64,000 bases of DNA from CAWKGC01 sp963849005 (GTDB lineage: Bacteria; Pseudomonadota; Gammaproteobacteria; Burkholderiales; Usitatibacteraceae), in NCBI GenBank assembly GCA_963849005.1, contig CAWKGC010000019.1, positions 62,001 through 126,000 on the forward strand. The letters run 5' to 3'. The number at the start of each line of letters is the position of its first letter. Positions within the stretch are counted from its first letter, which is position 1. This document shows positions 45,056 through 54,695 of this stretch, piece after piece. Position numbers and translations under genes: made by a program. Below the pieces are notes generated by a model that saw only the letters and a list, made by a program, of their open reading frames with translations, was not told where the DNA came from and made no database searches.

Positions 45056-45733
45056 GCCTGGCGCTGCGCCGCGCGCAGCATCGCGTCGCGCTCGCGGAAC
45101 CACTCGGCCGAATACTCGCAGTCGCGGTACTCGTCGAAGTACGGCCCGCCGATGCGTGAAGTGCACGAGGGCCGCGTCCTTCCTCGGCGCGTCGTAGCCG
45201 ACGAGGTGGTTCCACCGCGAGGGCAGCGCGCCGATCAGCGCGTCGTTCTCGAGCCACTTGAACTGGTGCAGCTCGAGCCCCGTCGCCGTGTTCACGTACT
45301 CGGGAGTGAGCGCCTTGCACGCGGCGCAGTTCATCAGCATCACGCTCGACCAGTTCTTCTTTCCGTACTTGCTTTGCGGCGCGCCCAGGAACTTGGTGGT
45401 CTCCACCGGGACGTGCTCGTGCTGGACCACCATCACGGCATGGCGTTCGTCGCGCATCGCCCAGAGCGCGGCGATGTCGTCGAGCACCAGCATGTCGCAA
45501 TCGCTGAACAGCGCCCAGCCCTGGTAGCCGCACAGCCAGGGCACGAGGAAGCGGGAGAACGAGAACTCGGTTGACTGCAGCGGGTTCTTCTCGCGCTTGA
45601 ACACGCCCGAGAGCTGGGAGAGCATCACCGGGGCCACGGCCACCGGTTCGCTGGCGCGCGCGATCACGCTGTGGGCGAGCACGTGGTACGCGACGACTTC
45701 GCGCGAGTCGTAGCCGATGAAGTGGCGGATCAT
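45052..45733 (-). CDS. Glycosyltransferase-like protein (GT8-type fold); one apparent frameshift
   Basis: About 226 residues after removing one extra base near 45155, giving ALVHFT then IGGPYFDEYRDCEYSAEWFR to a stop that overlaps the next ATG. Starts MIRHFIGYDSREVVAYHVLA; the nucleotide-sugar metal motif is seen as ALFSDCDMLVLDD (DxD), with a C-terminal ALVHFT metal/substrate histidine. Stand-alone, cytoplasmic, no TM. Sandwiched between and overlapping two TPR-glycosyltransferase genes, so the three probably act in one pathway. Sugar and acceptor cannot be read. Confidence 0.78.
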
Positions 45734-47451
45734 GGTGTGCCTTTCGCAAGGGAGGGGGAGAGCGCGGGGGCGCTGGCGAGGTCGGCCGCAAGCCGGGCCA
45801 GCGCTGCGTCCCACGAACGGCCGGGATCCTGGCGGTAGACCGCGAACCCGGGGAACCAGGGCGAATCGCCCGCGGCAGCCCAGCGCCATTCGGGCGGAAA
45901 CGGCACCAGGACGCGGGCGGTGCGGCCGACCGCGTCGCGCAGGTGCATGTTGGTGTTGCTCACGCCGGCATACTCCTCGAGCAAGGCCATCAGCGCGAGC
46001 GCCTGCTCGAGGTCATGGTTGAGAGCCGAGCCGTCGTGCACGCGAACGCCGCAGGCCGCTTCGATTTCGGCGACTTCCGCAGCCGTCGGCGCGCGCTGCA
46101 CGGAAACAAGTGTCGCCGGCAGGCCGCGCAACGCAGCGCCCAGCCCCCCCGGGGGAACCTGCTTGAACAGCGATTCCAGCAGCCCCGTACGCGGTTCCCC
46201 GGCGCGCCAGGTGACGCCGATATAGGGAGGTGGCCCGTATCCCGCCAGCACTGCCCTGACGGCCTCCAGGGCGGCCGGAAGGGGCGTGATCGCAATCGAT
46301 CGCGGCAGGGGCGCGTCATCCGGGGCGTCCGCGAGCAAGGGAAGGTCCCCCGCCAGGACTTCCGAGGCGTCCGGCGGCGCCTGCGGGCCGTCGCGATCGA
46401 GGAGGCTCGTGAACAACCCGGTGCGCTCGAGCAACGGCAGCAGGCGCGCCTCGCCGATGAAATGGAGCCGCGCGCCGCGCGCCTTGAGGCCCGGGGCGAA
46501 GCGCAGGAAGAAGAGCACGTCGCCCAGCCCCTGCTCGCCGCGAATCGTGAGCGATCGCGGCAGCGGCGCCCCGAGGCCGGGGACGGCGTACTCGCGGCCC
46601 GACGCGCGCAGGTTCTCCACATGCAGCAGGCGTGGCGGCCGCCATGCATAGCCGCGCCAGCCGTCACGCCAGCGGCCGAGCAGGAGCATCGCTTCGCCGA
46701 GGTTCTGGTTGGCCTGCTGGTAGCCCGGATCGAGCGCCAGGGCGGCACGGTAGTTCGCAGCCGCCTCTTCCACCCGCCCGCTGTTGCGGCAAAGCAGGCC
46801 GAGGTTGTAGTGCGCGATGGGGATACCAGGGTCGAGCGCGAGCGCCTGGCGGTAGCGCGCCTCGGCCTCGGCCCACTTTCCCATCTGCTGCTCGACGTTG
46901 GCAAGGTTGACCAGCGTGAGCGCCATGTGCGGGTTGATCGCGAGCGCGCGCAGGAAATGTTCGCGCGCCTCTTCATAGCGCCGCTGGTCGTGCCGGGCAA
47001 GCCCCAGGTTGTTGTGCGCGTCGGCGAGGCCCGGTTCCAGCGCGATCGCCTTTTGCAGCGCGACGGCGGCGCCTTCGAGCTCGCCCAGCTTGTGCAGCGC
47101 ATAGCCGAGATTGGCCCAGGCCGCGGCGAAGCCGGGCGATTGCGCCGTGACCAGCCGCAGGTGCGACACGCTGCGGTCGAAGCGGCCGGCCTGCGCGAAG
47201 GCGATCGAGATGTTGAAGTGCGCCTCGACCTGGGTCGGCGCCCGGGCGATCACGCGCTGCCACGCGGCGATCGCCTCGTCGAGGCGTCCCAGGTGCTGCA
47301 GGCTCGCCGCCACTCCCGCGAGAGCCGGCAGCGAAGCGGGGTCGCGCTCGGCCAGCGACTTGAATGCCGAGAGCGCCTGCGCGTGGCGGCCCGCGCTCAG
47401 GTGCAGGGCGGCTTCGCGGAGCGCGGCGGCGGGATCGGTTCGGGTCTGCAT
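45730..47451 (-). CDS. TPR-glycosyltransferase (paralogue 2)
   Basis: 573 residues. About eight TPR units (residues 1-270; PTQVEAHFNISIAFAQAGRF, PHMALTLVNLANVEQQMGKW) then the GT9-like domain: SLTIRGEQGLGDVLFFLRFA, PYIGVTWRAGEPRTGLLESL, TLVSVQRAPTAAEVAEIEAA, YAGVSNTNMHLRDAVGRTA, PFPPEWRWAAAGDSPWFPGF, AVYRQDPGRSWDAALARL. Same domain plan and same altered N-T-N-x-H-L motif as the genes at 43181 and 61094. First gene of its operon, diverging from the wzm gene across a 143-base gap. Confidence 0.85.
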   Translation of the reverse strand: MQTRTDPAAALREAALHLSAGRHAQALSAFKSLAERDPASLPALAGVAASLQHLGRLDEAIAAWQRVIARAPTQVEAHFNISIAFAQAGRFDRSVSHLRLVTAQSPGFAAAWANLGYALHKLGELEGAAVALQKAIALEPGLADAHNNLGLARHDQRRYEEAREHFLRALAINPHMALTLVNLANVEQQMGKWAEAEARYRQALALDPGIPIAHYNLGLLCRNSGRVEEAAANYRAALALDPGYQQANQNLGEAMLLLGRWRDGWRGYAWRPPRLLHVENLRASGREYAVPGLGAPLPRSLTIRGEQGLGDVLFFLRFAPGLKARGARLHFIGEARLLPLLERTGLFTSLLDRDGPQAPPDASEVLAGDLPLLADAPDDAPLPRSIAITPLPAALEAVRAVLAGYGPPPYIGVTWRAGEPRTGLLESLFKQVPPGGLGAALRGLPATLVSVQRAPTAAEVAEIEAACGVRVHDGSALNHDLEQALALMALLEEYAGVSNTNMHLRDAVGRTARVLVPFPPEWRWAAAGDSPWFPGFAVYRQDPGRSWDAALARLAADLASAPALSPSLAKGTP

Positions 47452-47594
47452 CGGATCGGCTGCGGGGCGCGCGGGGCGGGTGCGGCGCGCAAGGGCGGGG
47501 TTTGCGGGCCCCTGTTGCTACAATTCTACCTCGTTGCGTCTTGCGACGCCCGCCCTGCAACCCGACCCGCGCCCCGGCCCTGCCCGGCCCGACC

Positions 47595-48371
47595 ATGCAT
47601 CCGCGAAACTTCCAGCTTTACCTGTCCTTCGTCCGGCGCGAGCTCTTCAGCCGCTACGCGGGCAGCGTGAGCGGCGCGGCGTGGGCATTGCTGCACCCCC
47701 TGGCGCAGCTCGCGGTGCTGTCGTTCGTCTTCACGCAGATTTTCCGCATCGGCATCGAGGGCCGTCCTGGAGGCGCGAGTTACACGGCATTCGTCGCAGT
47801 GGCGCTGTGGCCCTGGCTGATGTTTTCCGAAAGCCTCACGCGCGGACTGGGCGCGGTGACGGCCAACGGCGAACTGGTGAAGAAGGTCGCCTTCCCGCAC
47901 GTGCTGCTGGTCCTGTCGTCGGTGAGCGCATGCTACCTCGTGCACATGCTCGGCTTCGTCGCGGTGCTGCTCGCGCTCGCGCTTTTCGGCGACGGGATAC
48001 ATCTCTCCGGGCTGCCCTGGGTGCTGCTGCTGCTCGTGCCGCATTTCCTGTTCACGTTCGGCGCCGCCTGCGCGCTGGCGGCGCTGCATACGTTCCTCAA
48101 GGATGTCGAGCACGTCGTCGCGGTGGCGCTCGCCATCGTCTTCTACGCCACGCCAATCGTCTATCCGGTTTCGCTGGTGCCGGAACGCTACCGCGGCCTC
48201 TTCGCGGCCAATCCGCTTGCCTATTTCTCCGAGCGCTTCCGCGACTTCGTCCTTTCCGGCGGCATGCCCGCGACGGGAGACCTGGTCGCGCTGGCGGCGG
48301 GCATCGTGGTAGCCGCGTGCGGCTTCTGGCTGTTCCAGCGCCTGTCGCCGTATTTCGAGGAGCTGCTTTGA
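47595..48371 (+). CDS. ABC-2 polysaccharide exporter permease, Wzm-type
   Basis: 258 residues, six TM helices, ABC2_membrane family: FQLYLSFVRRELFSRYAGSV, LHPLAQLAVLSFVFTQIFRI, ALWPWLMFSESLTRGLGAV, AFPHVLLVLSSVSACYLVHM, DVEHVVAVALAIVFYATPIV and ANPLAYFSERFRDFVLSG, matching Wzm/TagG/RfbA-type permeases of O-antigen, capsule or teichoic-type glycans. Overlaps the Wzt gene (TTGA junction). With Wzt it exports a complete lipid-linked glycan. Confidence 0.88.
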   Translation: MHPRNFQLYLSFVRRELFSRYAGSVSGAAWALLHPLAQLAVLSFVFTQIFRIGIEGRPGGASYTAFVAVALWPWLMFSESLTRGLGAVTANGELVKKVAFPHVLLVLSSVSACYLVHMLGFVAVLLALALFGDGIHLSGLPWVLLLLVPHFLFTFGAACALAALHTFLKDVEHVVAVALAIVFYATPIVYPVSLVPERYRGLFAANPLAYFSERFRDFVLSGGMPATGDLVALAAGIVVAACGFWLFQRLSPYFEELL

Positions 48372-49555
48372 GCACGCTGGTCGCGCTTGCCCGCGCCGGC
48401 AAGGACTACCCCAAGATCCTGCACGCCGGGGACCGCTTCGGCGCGCTCGCCAGTGCCTTCCTCGGCCGCCCGCCGCGCCACGTCTTCACCGCGCTCGAAG
48501 GTGTGGACCTCACCGTGCTGCGCGGCGAATCGCTGGGCGTGATCGGCGAGAACGGCAGCGGCAAGTCGACGCTCCTGAAGATGATCGCCGGCGTGGTGAA
48601 GCCCACGCGCGGGACTGTCGACGTGAGGGGGCGTGTCGGCGCATTGCTGGAGTTGGGCAGCGGCTTCCATCCCGACTACACCGGGCGCGAGAACATCCTG
48701 CTCTCCAGCGCGCTCGCCGGGCTTTCGCGGCGCGAACTCGCGAGCCGCGTCGATTCGATCGTGGAATTCGCCGACATCGGCGCGCACATCGACGAGCCGA
48801 TCCGCCACTATTCGTCCGGCATGGCGGTGCGCCTGGGCTTCGCGGTCGCCACCGCGCTCAGGCCCGACGTGCTGATCACCGACGAAGTGCTCGCAGTGGG
48901 CGACGAGTCCTTCCAGAGGAAATGCGTGCGCTGGCTCGAGGGCTACCTTTCCGGCGGCGGAACGCTGCTGCTTTGCTCGCACAGCATGTTTCACATCCAG
49001 ACCCTGTGCCGCCACGCGCTCTGGCTGCACGAGGGCAAGGTGCGCCAGTATGGCGACGCGTTCATGGTGGCGCGCGATTACCTCGCGTGGCATCACGGCA
49101 AGGAGGCGGAGAAGGCGCCCGAGGAGGCACCCCGGGCACAGGGCCCGGTCCCGTGCGTGCTGCGCACCTGGCTCGAGGACGATGCCGGCGCGCCCGCCAC
49201 CGAGTTCGCCCACGGCGGCGCGCTGGTATTGAAGGGCGTGGTCTACGAGCCCGAGGACCGCCCGCCCACGATCCTGGTCGGCATCGTGCGCTCCGACGGC
49301 ACGCCGGTGTACGGCACGCATTCCAACGACGGCGACTTCCAGCCCAACCGCGTCGCCCCGCGCGAGTTCGGTTTCCGCTGGCGGCTGCCGCAGCTGAACC
49401 TGCTGCCCGGCAAGTATTCGCTGCGCGCGCACGCGCTCGACCCGGAAGGGTTGCGCATGTTCCACACGCTCACCGCGGAGTTCATGGTTTCGGGCCGCTC
49501 GCGGGATTACGGCGTGTGCTACCTCGAGCACGAGTGGCTGCCGCTGCAACCGTGA
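48368..49555 (+). CDS. ABC exporter ATPase Wzt-type with C-terminal glycan-binding domain
   Basis: 395 residues from TTG 48368, overlapping the wzm stop (TTGA). ATPase domain: GVIGENGSGKSTLLKMIAGV (Walker A), HYSSGMAVRLGFAVATALRP (signature), DVLITDEVLAVGDESFQRKC (Walker B). From ~265 a beta-rich Wzt_C-like domain (VLVGIVRSDGTPVYGTHSND; LPGKYSLRAHALDPEGL), which in O9a/O8 systems reads the glycan terminus before export. So the glycan may carry a terminal modification; the PhyH/methyltransferase genes at the right edge are possible but unproven modifiers. Stop overlaps the GT41 gene (GTGA). Confidence 0.9.
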   Translation: MSTLVALARAGKDYPKILHAGDRFGALASAFLGRPPRHVFTALEGVDLTVLRGESLGVIGENGSGKSTLLKMIAGVVKPTRGTVDVRGRVGALLELGSGFHPDYTGRENILLSSALAGLSRRELASRVDSIVEFADIGAHIDEPIRHYSSGMAVRLGFAVATALRPDVLITDEVLAVGDESFQRKCVRWLEGYLSGGGTLLLCSHSMFHIQTLCRHALWLHEGKVRQYGDAFMVARDYLAWHHGKEAEKAPEEAPRAQGPVPCVLRTWLEDDAGAPATEFAHGGALVLKGVVYEPEDRPPTILVGIVRSDGTPVYGTHSNDGDFQPNRVAPREFGFRWRLPQLNLLPGKYSLRAHALDPEGLRMFHTLTAEFMVSGRSRDYGVCYLEHEWLPLQP

Positions 49556-51726
49556 GCGCACTTTTCTTCCTCGAACAGGCAAGGCGGCAATTGCAGGCGC
49601 GCGACCTCGATGCGGCGCTCGCCTCCTGCATCGCTTCGACGGATGCCGATCGCGGCTCCGGCGAAGCGTGGTTCCTGCGCGGGACGATCGAGCTCGCGCG
49701 CGGGCGCGCCGCGGATGCCCGGATGAGCGTGGCAGAGGCGATCGCGATCGCGCCGGGCGATCCGCGCTACCACGTGCTCGCGGGAAACGCCGCGGAGGAA
49801 TTGCGGCAGCTGCCCGATGCGTGCTCCGCCTATCGCGAAGCCTCGCGCCTCGCCCCGGGCTGGGCGCTCGCGTGGAACCGGCTGGGCACGGCATGCGCCG
49901 CCGCCGGCGAGTTGCGCGAAGCGGCCGATGCGTTTCGCCAGGCCGTCGCGATCGATCCGGCGCACGTGTGGGCGTTGAACAACCTCGGCCATGTGAGCCT
50001 GGAGACGGGCGACCTGGATTCGGCGGAGCAAGCATTCCGGCAGGCGCTCATGCAGAAGCCCGACTACGCGCTCGGCTACTACAATCTCGCTCGCACGCTG
50101 CGGCAGCGCGGCGACCTGGCGGGCGCCGCCGAGCAGGCCCTGGTCGCGACCCAGCTCGACCCGGACGCGACCGATGCGGCGCTCCTGCTGGCCGACCTCG
50201 ACCGGCAGCGCGGCGACTTCGCTGCGGCGCAGGCGCGCTATGAGTCGATTCTCGCGGGCCGGCCCGCGCTCACGCGCCCGCGCAACCTGCTTGCTTCGCT
50301 GCTCGCGGAGTCGGGGCAGGCACGCGAGGCACAGTCGCAGTACCGGCTCGCCGAACAGGCGAACCGCTCGAGCCTGCGCGCCGCGCTGGGCGCAAACCTG
50401 CTGCTGCCGCAGGTGTACGAAAGCGCCGACGACGTGCGCGCATGGCGCGAGAACTATGAAGCGGGGCTCGCGCGACTGGAAAGCGATCCGGCGCGATTCG
50501 CCTCTCTCGCCGCGAGCGAGATCGCACAGGACGCGCAATGGTCGAACTTCTACCTTGCCTACCAGGGCGGCGACGACGCCGTCCTGCAGCGGCGCTACGG
50601 AGATTTTCTCTGTGCGCAATTGGCGCGCGCCTTTCCGCGCTGGTCGCAGCCGATCGCGCGCCGCGCCGGGGCGAAATTGCGCGTCGGCTTCTTCAGCCAT
50701 TTCCATTTCGACTGCACCGTCGGCCGCTATTTCGCGAGCTGGATCACCGGCCTCGATCGCGGGCGCTTCGAGGCGTTCGCCTACCACACCAACGAGCGGC
50801 AGGACGAGCACACGCGGCGCATTGCCGCGGGCGCGAGCTTCCGCCCCCTCGCGGGACGCTCGCTCGCGGCGATGGCGCAGGCGGTGGCCGACGACGCGCT
50901 CGACCTGCTGGTCTTCCCCGAGCTCGGCATGCACGCGCCGACTTTCGCGCTCGCGGGGCTCCGGCTCGCGCCCGTGCAGGCGTGCGCGTGGGGCCATCCT
51001 TCGACAAGCGGGCTGCCCACGATCGACCACTTCATCTCGGTGGCGGGCATGGAGCCCGAGGGCGCGCAGTCCGATTACCGCGAGGCCCTGCACCTGCTGC
51101 CCGGCCTCGGCACGCGCTATGCGCGCCCGGATGCGGCCCTGCCCGATGCCGGTTCGCCGGCGCTTCCGGACGGCCACCGCTACCTCGTTCCGCAATCGCT
51201 GTTCAAGATACATCCCGACAACGACGCGCTGTTCGCGGGCATCCTCGAGGCCGATCCCGAGGCGAGGCTCATCACCTTCGCCGCGAACGACGACGCGGTT
51301 ACGGAAACCTTCCGGCGCCGGCTCGCGGCCCGCCTGGATATTTCGCGCGTGACCACGCTGCCGCTCCTGCCGCATGCGTCCTACCTCGCGGTGAATGCGT
51401 CATGCCACGTGATGCTCGACACGCTGCACTGGTCCGGGGGCAACACTTCGCTCGACGCGCTCGCCTGCGGGCTGCCGGTGGTGACGCTGCCCGGGCGCCG
51501 CATGCGGGGGCGCCAGAGCATGGCGATGCTCGCGATGCTGGGCCTCGACGACGACCTGGTGGCGCGCGACGAACGCGACTATGTCGATTGCGCGGTGGCG
51601 CTCGCCTCATCCGACGCCGGCCGCATCGCGATGCGCGGGCGAATCCGCGATGCCGCGCCGCTGCTCTTCGATCGCGAGGAACCGCTGCGCTCGCTGCACG
51701 ACCTCTTCGAGCGCCTCGCTCGCTGA
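49552..51726 (+). CDS. TPR + GT41 (OGT/SPINDLY-type) O-glycosyltransferase
   Basis: 724 residues from GTG 49552 overlapping the wzt stop. About seven TPRs (residues 1-260; PAHVWALNNLGHVSLETGDL) then a Glyco_transf_41 domain: LRVGFFSHFHFDCTVGRYFA, VQACAWGHPSTSGLPTIDHF, YLVPQSLFKIHPDNDALFAG, CHVMLDTLHWSGGNTSLDAL and GLPVVTLPGRRMRGRQSMAM. Eukaryotic relatives add O-GlcNAc/O-fucose to Ser/Thr; bacterial ones glycosylate flagellins or adhesins. Soluble, cytoplasmic. Translationally coupled to a glycan ABC exporter, which is unusual for a protein glycosyltransferase; it could instead act on the exported polymer. Confidence 0.87.
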   Translation: MSALFFLEQARRQLQARDLDAALASCIASTDADRGSGEAWFLRGTIELARGRAADARMSVAEAIAIAPGDPRYHVLAGNAAEELRQLPDACSAYREASRLAPGWALAWNRLGTACAAAGELREAADAFRQAVAIDPAHVWALNNLGHVSLETGDLDSAEQAFRQALMQKPDYALGYYNLARTLRQRGDLAGAAEQALVATQLDPDATDAALLLADLDRQRGDFAAAQARYESILAGRPALTRPRNLLASLLAESGQAREAQSQYRLAEQANRSSLRAALGANLLLPQVYESADDVRAWRENYEAGLARLESDPARFASLAASEIAQDAQWSNFYLAYQGGDDAVLQRRYGDFLCAQLARAFPRWSQPIARRAGAKLRVGFFSHFHFDCTVGRYFASWITGLDRGRFEAFAYHTNERQDEHTRRIAAGASFRPLAGRSLAAMAQAVADDALDLLVFPELGMHAPTFALAGLRLAPVQACAWGHPSTSGLPTIDHFISVAGMEPEGAQSDYREALHLLPGLGTRYARPDAALPDAGSPALPDGHRYLVPQSLFKIHPDNDALFAGILEADPEARLITFAANDDAVTETFRRRLAARLDISRVTTLPLLPHASYLAVNASCHVMLDTLHWSGGNTSLDALACGLPVVTLPGRRMRGRQSMAMLAMLGLDDDLVARDERDYVDCAVALASSDAGRIAMRGRIRDAAPLLFDREEPLRSLHDLFERLAR

Positions 51727-51751
51727 AGGTGGCGTCATTCCGGCGAGCACC

Positions 51752-51782
51752 GCGTCATTCCGGGCTTGACCCGGAATGACGC
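51752..51782. repeat. Dispersed inverted repeat, likely bidirectional terminator
   Basis: Perfect 13-bp stem GCGTCATTCCGGG / CCCGGAATGACGC with loop CTTGA, between two convergent genes. Shares CGTCATTCCGGGCTTGACCC with the metH leader repeat at 1167; a partial unit GCGTCATTCCGG also lies just left, at 51732-51743. Confidence 0.8.
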
Positions 51783-51789
51783 CGGCTCT

Positions 51790-52656
51790 CTAGGCGAAGC
51801 GCCAGCCGTGCTTGGCGAAGAAGCGGCGCGCCGATTGCGCGAACAGCCAGATGTGGCGCGGCCCCTTGCGCGCGGCGTCGCCGCCGTGATGCACGATGCG
51901 CATGGCCGGGAGAAAGCCGACCCGTTCCATTGCCGACAGGCGCCAGCTCAGGTCGTAGTCCTCGAAGTAGAGGAAGAACGCGGGATCGAAGCCGCCCGCG
52001 CGCTTCAGCGACGACGCTCGAAACAGCATGAAGCAGCCGCTCACGACGAAGCGCTCGCGGCGCGAGTCGGTCGGTACCTCGAGGGCGAGTTCGTAAGGCG
52101 GCAAGCGGCGCAACAGCGGGCGCGCGAGCCAGCGCGGCAGGAAGCCGCGCGCGAACAATGCCGCCACCGAGGGATAGCTCTTGCACAGGCGCTGCGGCGC
52201 GCCGTCGGGGCCGGTGACGTAGGGCGCGCAGAGCGCCAACTCCGGTTCGGCCGCGAGCGCGCGAACGCCGATGGCAAGCGCGTCGGCCTCGATCTCGACG
52301 TCCGGGTTGAGCGTGAGGAAACAGTCCTCGCGCGCGCTCTCGATGGCGAGGTTGTTGGCCTGGCCGTAACCGATGTTGCGCTCGAGAAAGCGGCACTCAT
52401 GGGCGAGCCCCGCGATGTCCGCGAGCGCCTTGCGGGCGACGTCCCGGGTGGGCGCGGCGGCGTCCGGGGCCACGCTGTTGTCGATGATCTGCACGCGGCA
52501 GGTGGCGAGCACGCCCTGTTCGCGCGCCCGCGCGAACGCGCGCGCCAGCGAGGCAAGCGTACTTTCGAGAAGGACCGGGTCGGCGTGGTGCGTGACCACG
52601 CAAACGCCGAGCGAGGCGGGAAGCGCGAGCGATTCGCCTTTCGGGGCAGGCGTCAG
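51790..52656 (-). CDS. GT2 family glycosyltransferase
   Basis: 288 residues if started at CTG 52656, which overlaps the upstream protease stop (CTGA); no ATG/GTG is well placed before the domain, so the start is uncertain. GT2 (rhamnosyltransferase-like) features: LGVCVVTHHADPVLLESTLA, NIGYGQANNLAIESAREDCF, LTLNPDVEIEADAL (DxD-like), SGCFMLFRASSLKRAGGFDP, FFLYFEDYDLSWRL. Soluble. Probably extends a surface glycan. Converges with the GT41 gene at a hairpin repeat. Confidence 0.82.
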   Translation of the reverse strand: MTPAPKGESLALPASLGVCVVTHHADPVLLESTLASLARAFARAREQGVLATCRVQIIDNSVAPDAAAPTRDVARKALADIAGLAHECRFLERNIGYGQANNLAIESAREDCFLTLNPDVEIEADALAIGVRALAAEPELALCAPYVTGPDGAPQRLCKSYPSVAALFARGFLPRWLARPLLRRLPPYELALEVPTDSRRERFVVSGCFMLFRASSLKRAGGFDPAFFLYFEDYDLSWRLSAMERVGFLPAMRIVHHGGDAARKGPRHIWLFAQSARRFFAKHGWRFA

Positions 52657-54534
52657 TTCGGGGCGCAAAGCACCACGCCCTCGAGCACCCAGCCCGCGCC
52701 GGCCATGCCCTGCAGCGTCGCGAGGTTGGTCGAGTAGCGGTGGTTCGAGTCGTTCTGCGCGAAGCGGTTGTTGTAGACGCGGTAGACCGGCGTGGTGCCC
52801 GACGGGCAGCTGCCCGCGGTCGGGTTGACCGAGGCGAAGTTGAGGCCTTCGTAGAACCAGCCCGGGTCGGCCTTCACCTGGTTGCACTCGCCGGTGCTCG
52901 CCGTATAGAAATGCGAGTTCGGCCCCTTTCCGGGCGTGCCGTAGAAGCGGCAGGTCACGTTCGAAGTGGGATAGGCGCTGGAGAGCGCGGTGAGGACGTT
53001 GAACGTGAGCCCGGTGCGGCCCCAGCCGGGACCTGCGCCGCCGCCCTCGACATAGTTGATTTCGCCGCTTTCCGAAGTGACGAAATAGTGGTTCAGCGTG
53101 GTGTTGTAGAACTCGACGGCCTGCGCCACCGCGATCGGCCCGACATAAGGCTTCACGAAGTCGTAGAACTGGTCGAAGCGCGAGTAGTAGTCGTAGTTGC
53201 TCGAGTTGGCCGAGAAATTGTTGGAATTGGAGCACGACGCCGCCCCGCCGTAGAGCGTGCCGCGCAGCAGGTACTCGCCATTCGAGAAAGTCAGCAGCGC
53301 TCCGCCGCTCGAGCCGCCTTCGGTCGAGGCGAACGAGTAGCCCGCGACGATGAAGCCGGTCGAGAGGCCGGGCACGTCGCCCGCGACCGAGAAGCCGGTC
53401 ACGCGGCCCTGCGACACCTTTTTCAGGTCGCCCACGGGATGGTGCACGATGGTGATCGTCGTGCCCTGTACGATGGTATTGGCGTCGTAGCCGGAGAAGT
53501 ACGCGAACGACGGGGCGCTGTTGGCCAGGCGCAACAGGGTCGAGTCGAGCTCCGGGCGGTTCACCAGCAGCACCGCGCCGCCGGAGAGCAGCGTGAATGC
53601 CGGGGTCGCCGTGCTGCCGCATGTCGCGGCTTCATACGCCCAGTAGGTCTGCAGCGTGCCCGCCTCGGACTGCTTGCTGATGCAGTGATTCGCCGTCATG
53701 AAGTACGGCACCTGCGAGCCGGGATCGGCGTCGTTCATGAGCGTGCCGGTGCAGAAGTAGGAACCTGCGCCGGTCGTGAAGACCATCCTCGCCACCGAGC
53801 GCGCCGCGGCAAGCAGCGCGGCCGAGGGGTTGGACACGCAGGCGAGGTCGACTTCGCAGTCGCCGGAATCGCCGATGCCCTTGGCCAGCTTGAAGCGGTC
53901 GCCGATCGAGCTGAACAGGTGCGACACGCCCTCGACGGACAAGCCCAGCGCGGCGGTATCCGCGCCTGCCGGGAAGCGAAATCTCGATCCATTGCGCTTC
54001 GCCTTCGGTGACCGGCGACCAGTAGCTGCCGTCGACATCGAGCTGCACGCGCAGGTCGCTTGCCGAAAGGGGGCCCAGGACCGGTTCGCCATCGCCTCCG
54101 GTAACGCGCACCTCGATGCCTTCGGGCAGGTGCTTGAAGGAAAGCGCCACGCGCATCGCCGCGGCGTCGGGAGACGCGATGCGCAACTGCGCTGCGAGCC
54201 TTCCCTTGGCGGCCTGCCATTGCAGGTCCGGCTTCCAGCTGGAGGCGCCGGTCGCCTCGCTCATCGCGCGGTTGATGCCGATCTTGAGCGCCTTGTTGAC
54301 GGCGGAACGGTTGGCGCGCTGGGCGTCGCTGACCAGCGACGCATCGATCGCGGGAAGCGCGATGGTATCGACCGCGCTCGTGGCCTTGTCGAGCAGGAGC
54401 TTTGCCGGCGCGCTCTTTGGCTGCGCCCAGGCGTACTCGCCCTGGATGCGCGGCAGGCCGGTGGCGAGCGCGGGGAGGGCGGCAAGGGCCGCGATGGCGG
54501 CAAGCAAGGTGATCCGGGCGGCAAATCGATCCAT
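52653..54534 (-). CDS. Exported trypsin-like serine protease with DUF5648-type C-terminal domain; one apparent frameshift
   Basis: About 626 residues after removing one extra base near 53975. Signal peptide MDRFAARITLLAAIAALAAL..., a ~200-residue N-terminal prodomain, then a lysyl-endopeptidase-like protease domain: YFMTANHCISKQSEAGTLQT (His), DSTLLRLANSAPSF (Asp), STEGGSSGGALLTFSNGEYL (Ser). The C-terminal ~150 residues, AVEFYNTTLNHYFVTSESGE ... NSHFYTASTGECNQVK ... PVYRVYNNRFAQNDSNHRYS, match the DUF5648 carbohydrate/surface module. Likely secreted, a good candidate substrate for the type II system. Own transcription start expected in the 160-base gap to its right. Confidence 0.88.
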
Positions 54535-54695
54535 CGGGAATTCCTCGTTGATTCGGGGCGGGCACAGTCCGAAACGCGCCAGCCAAGCCGTTAGTTTACG
54601 TGACGCGGGGCATCCGGTCTCTTCCCGGGCGCGGGGGCGCCAGCCCCTGTGACAGCGCGGCCCTGCGGAAGATTCGCGCTCCCGCCGGGGAAAGT

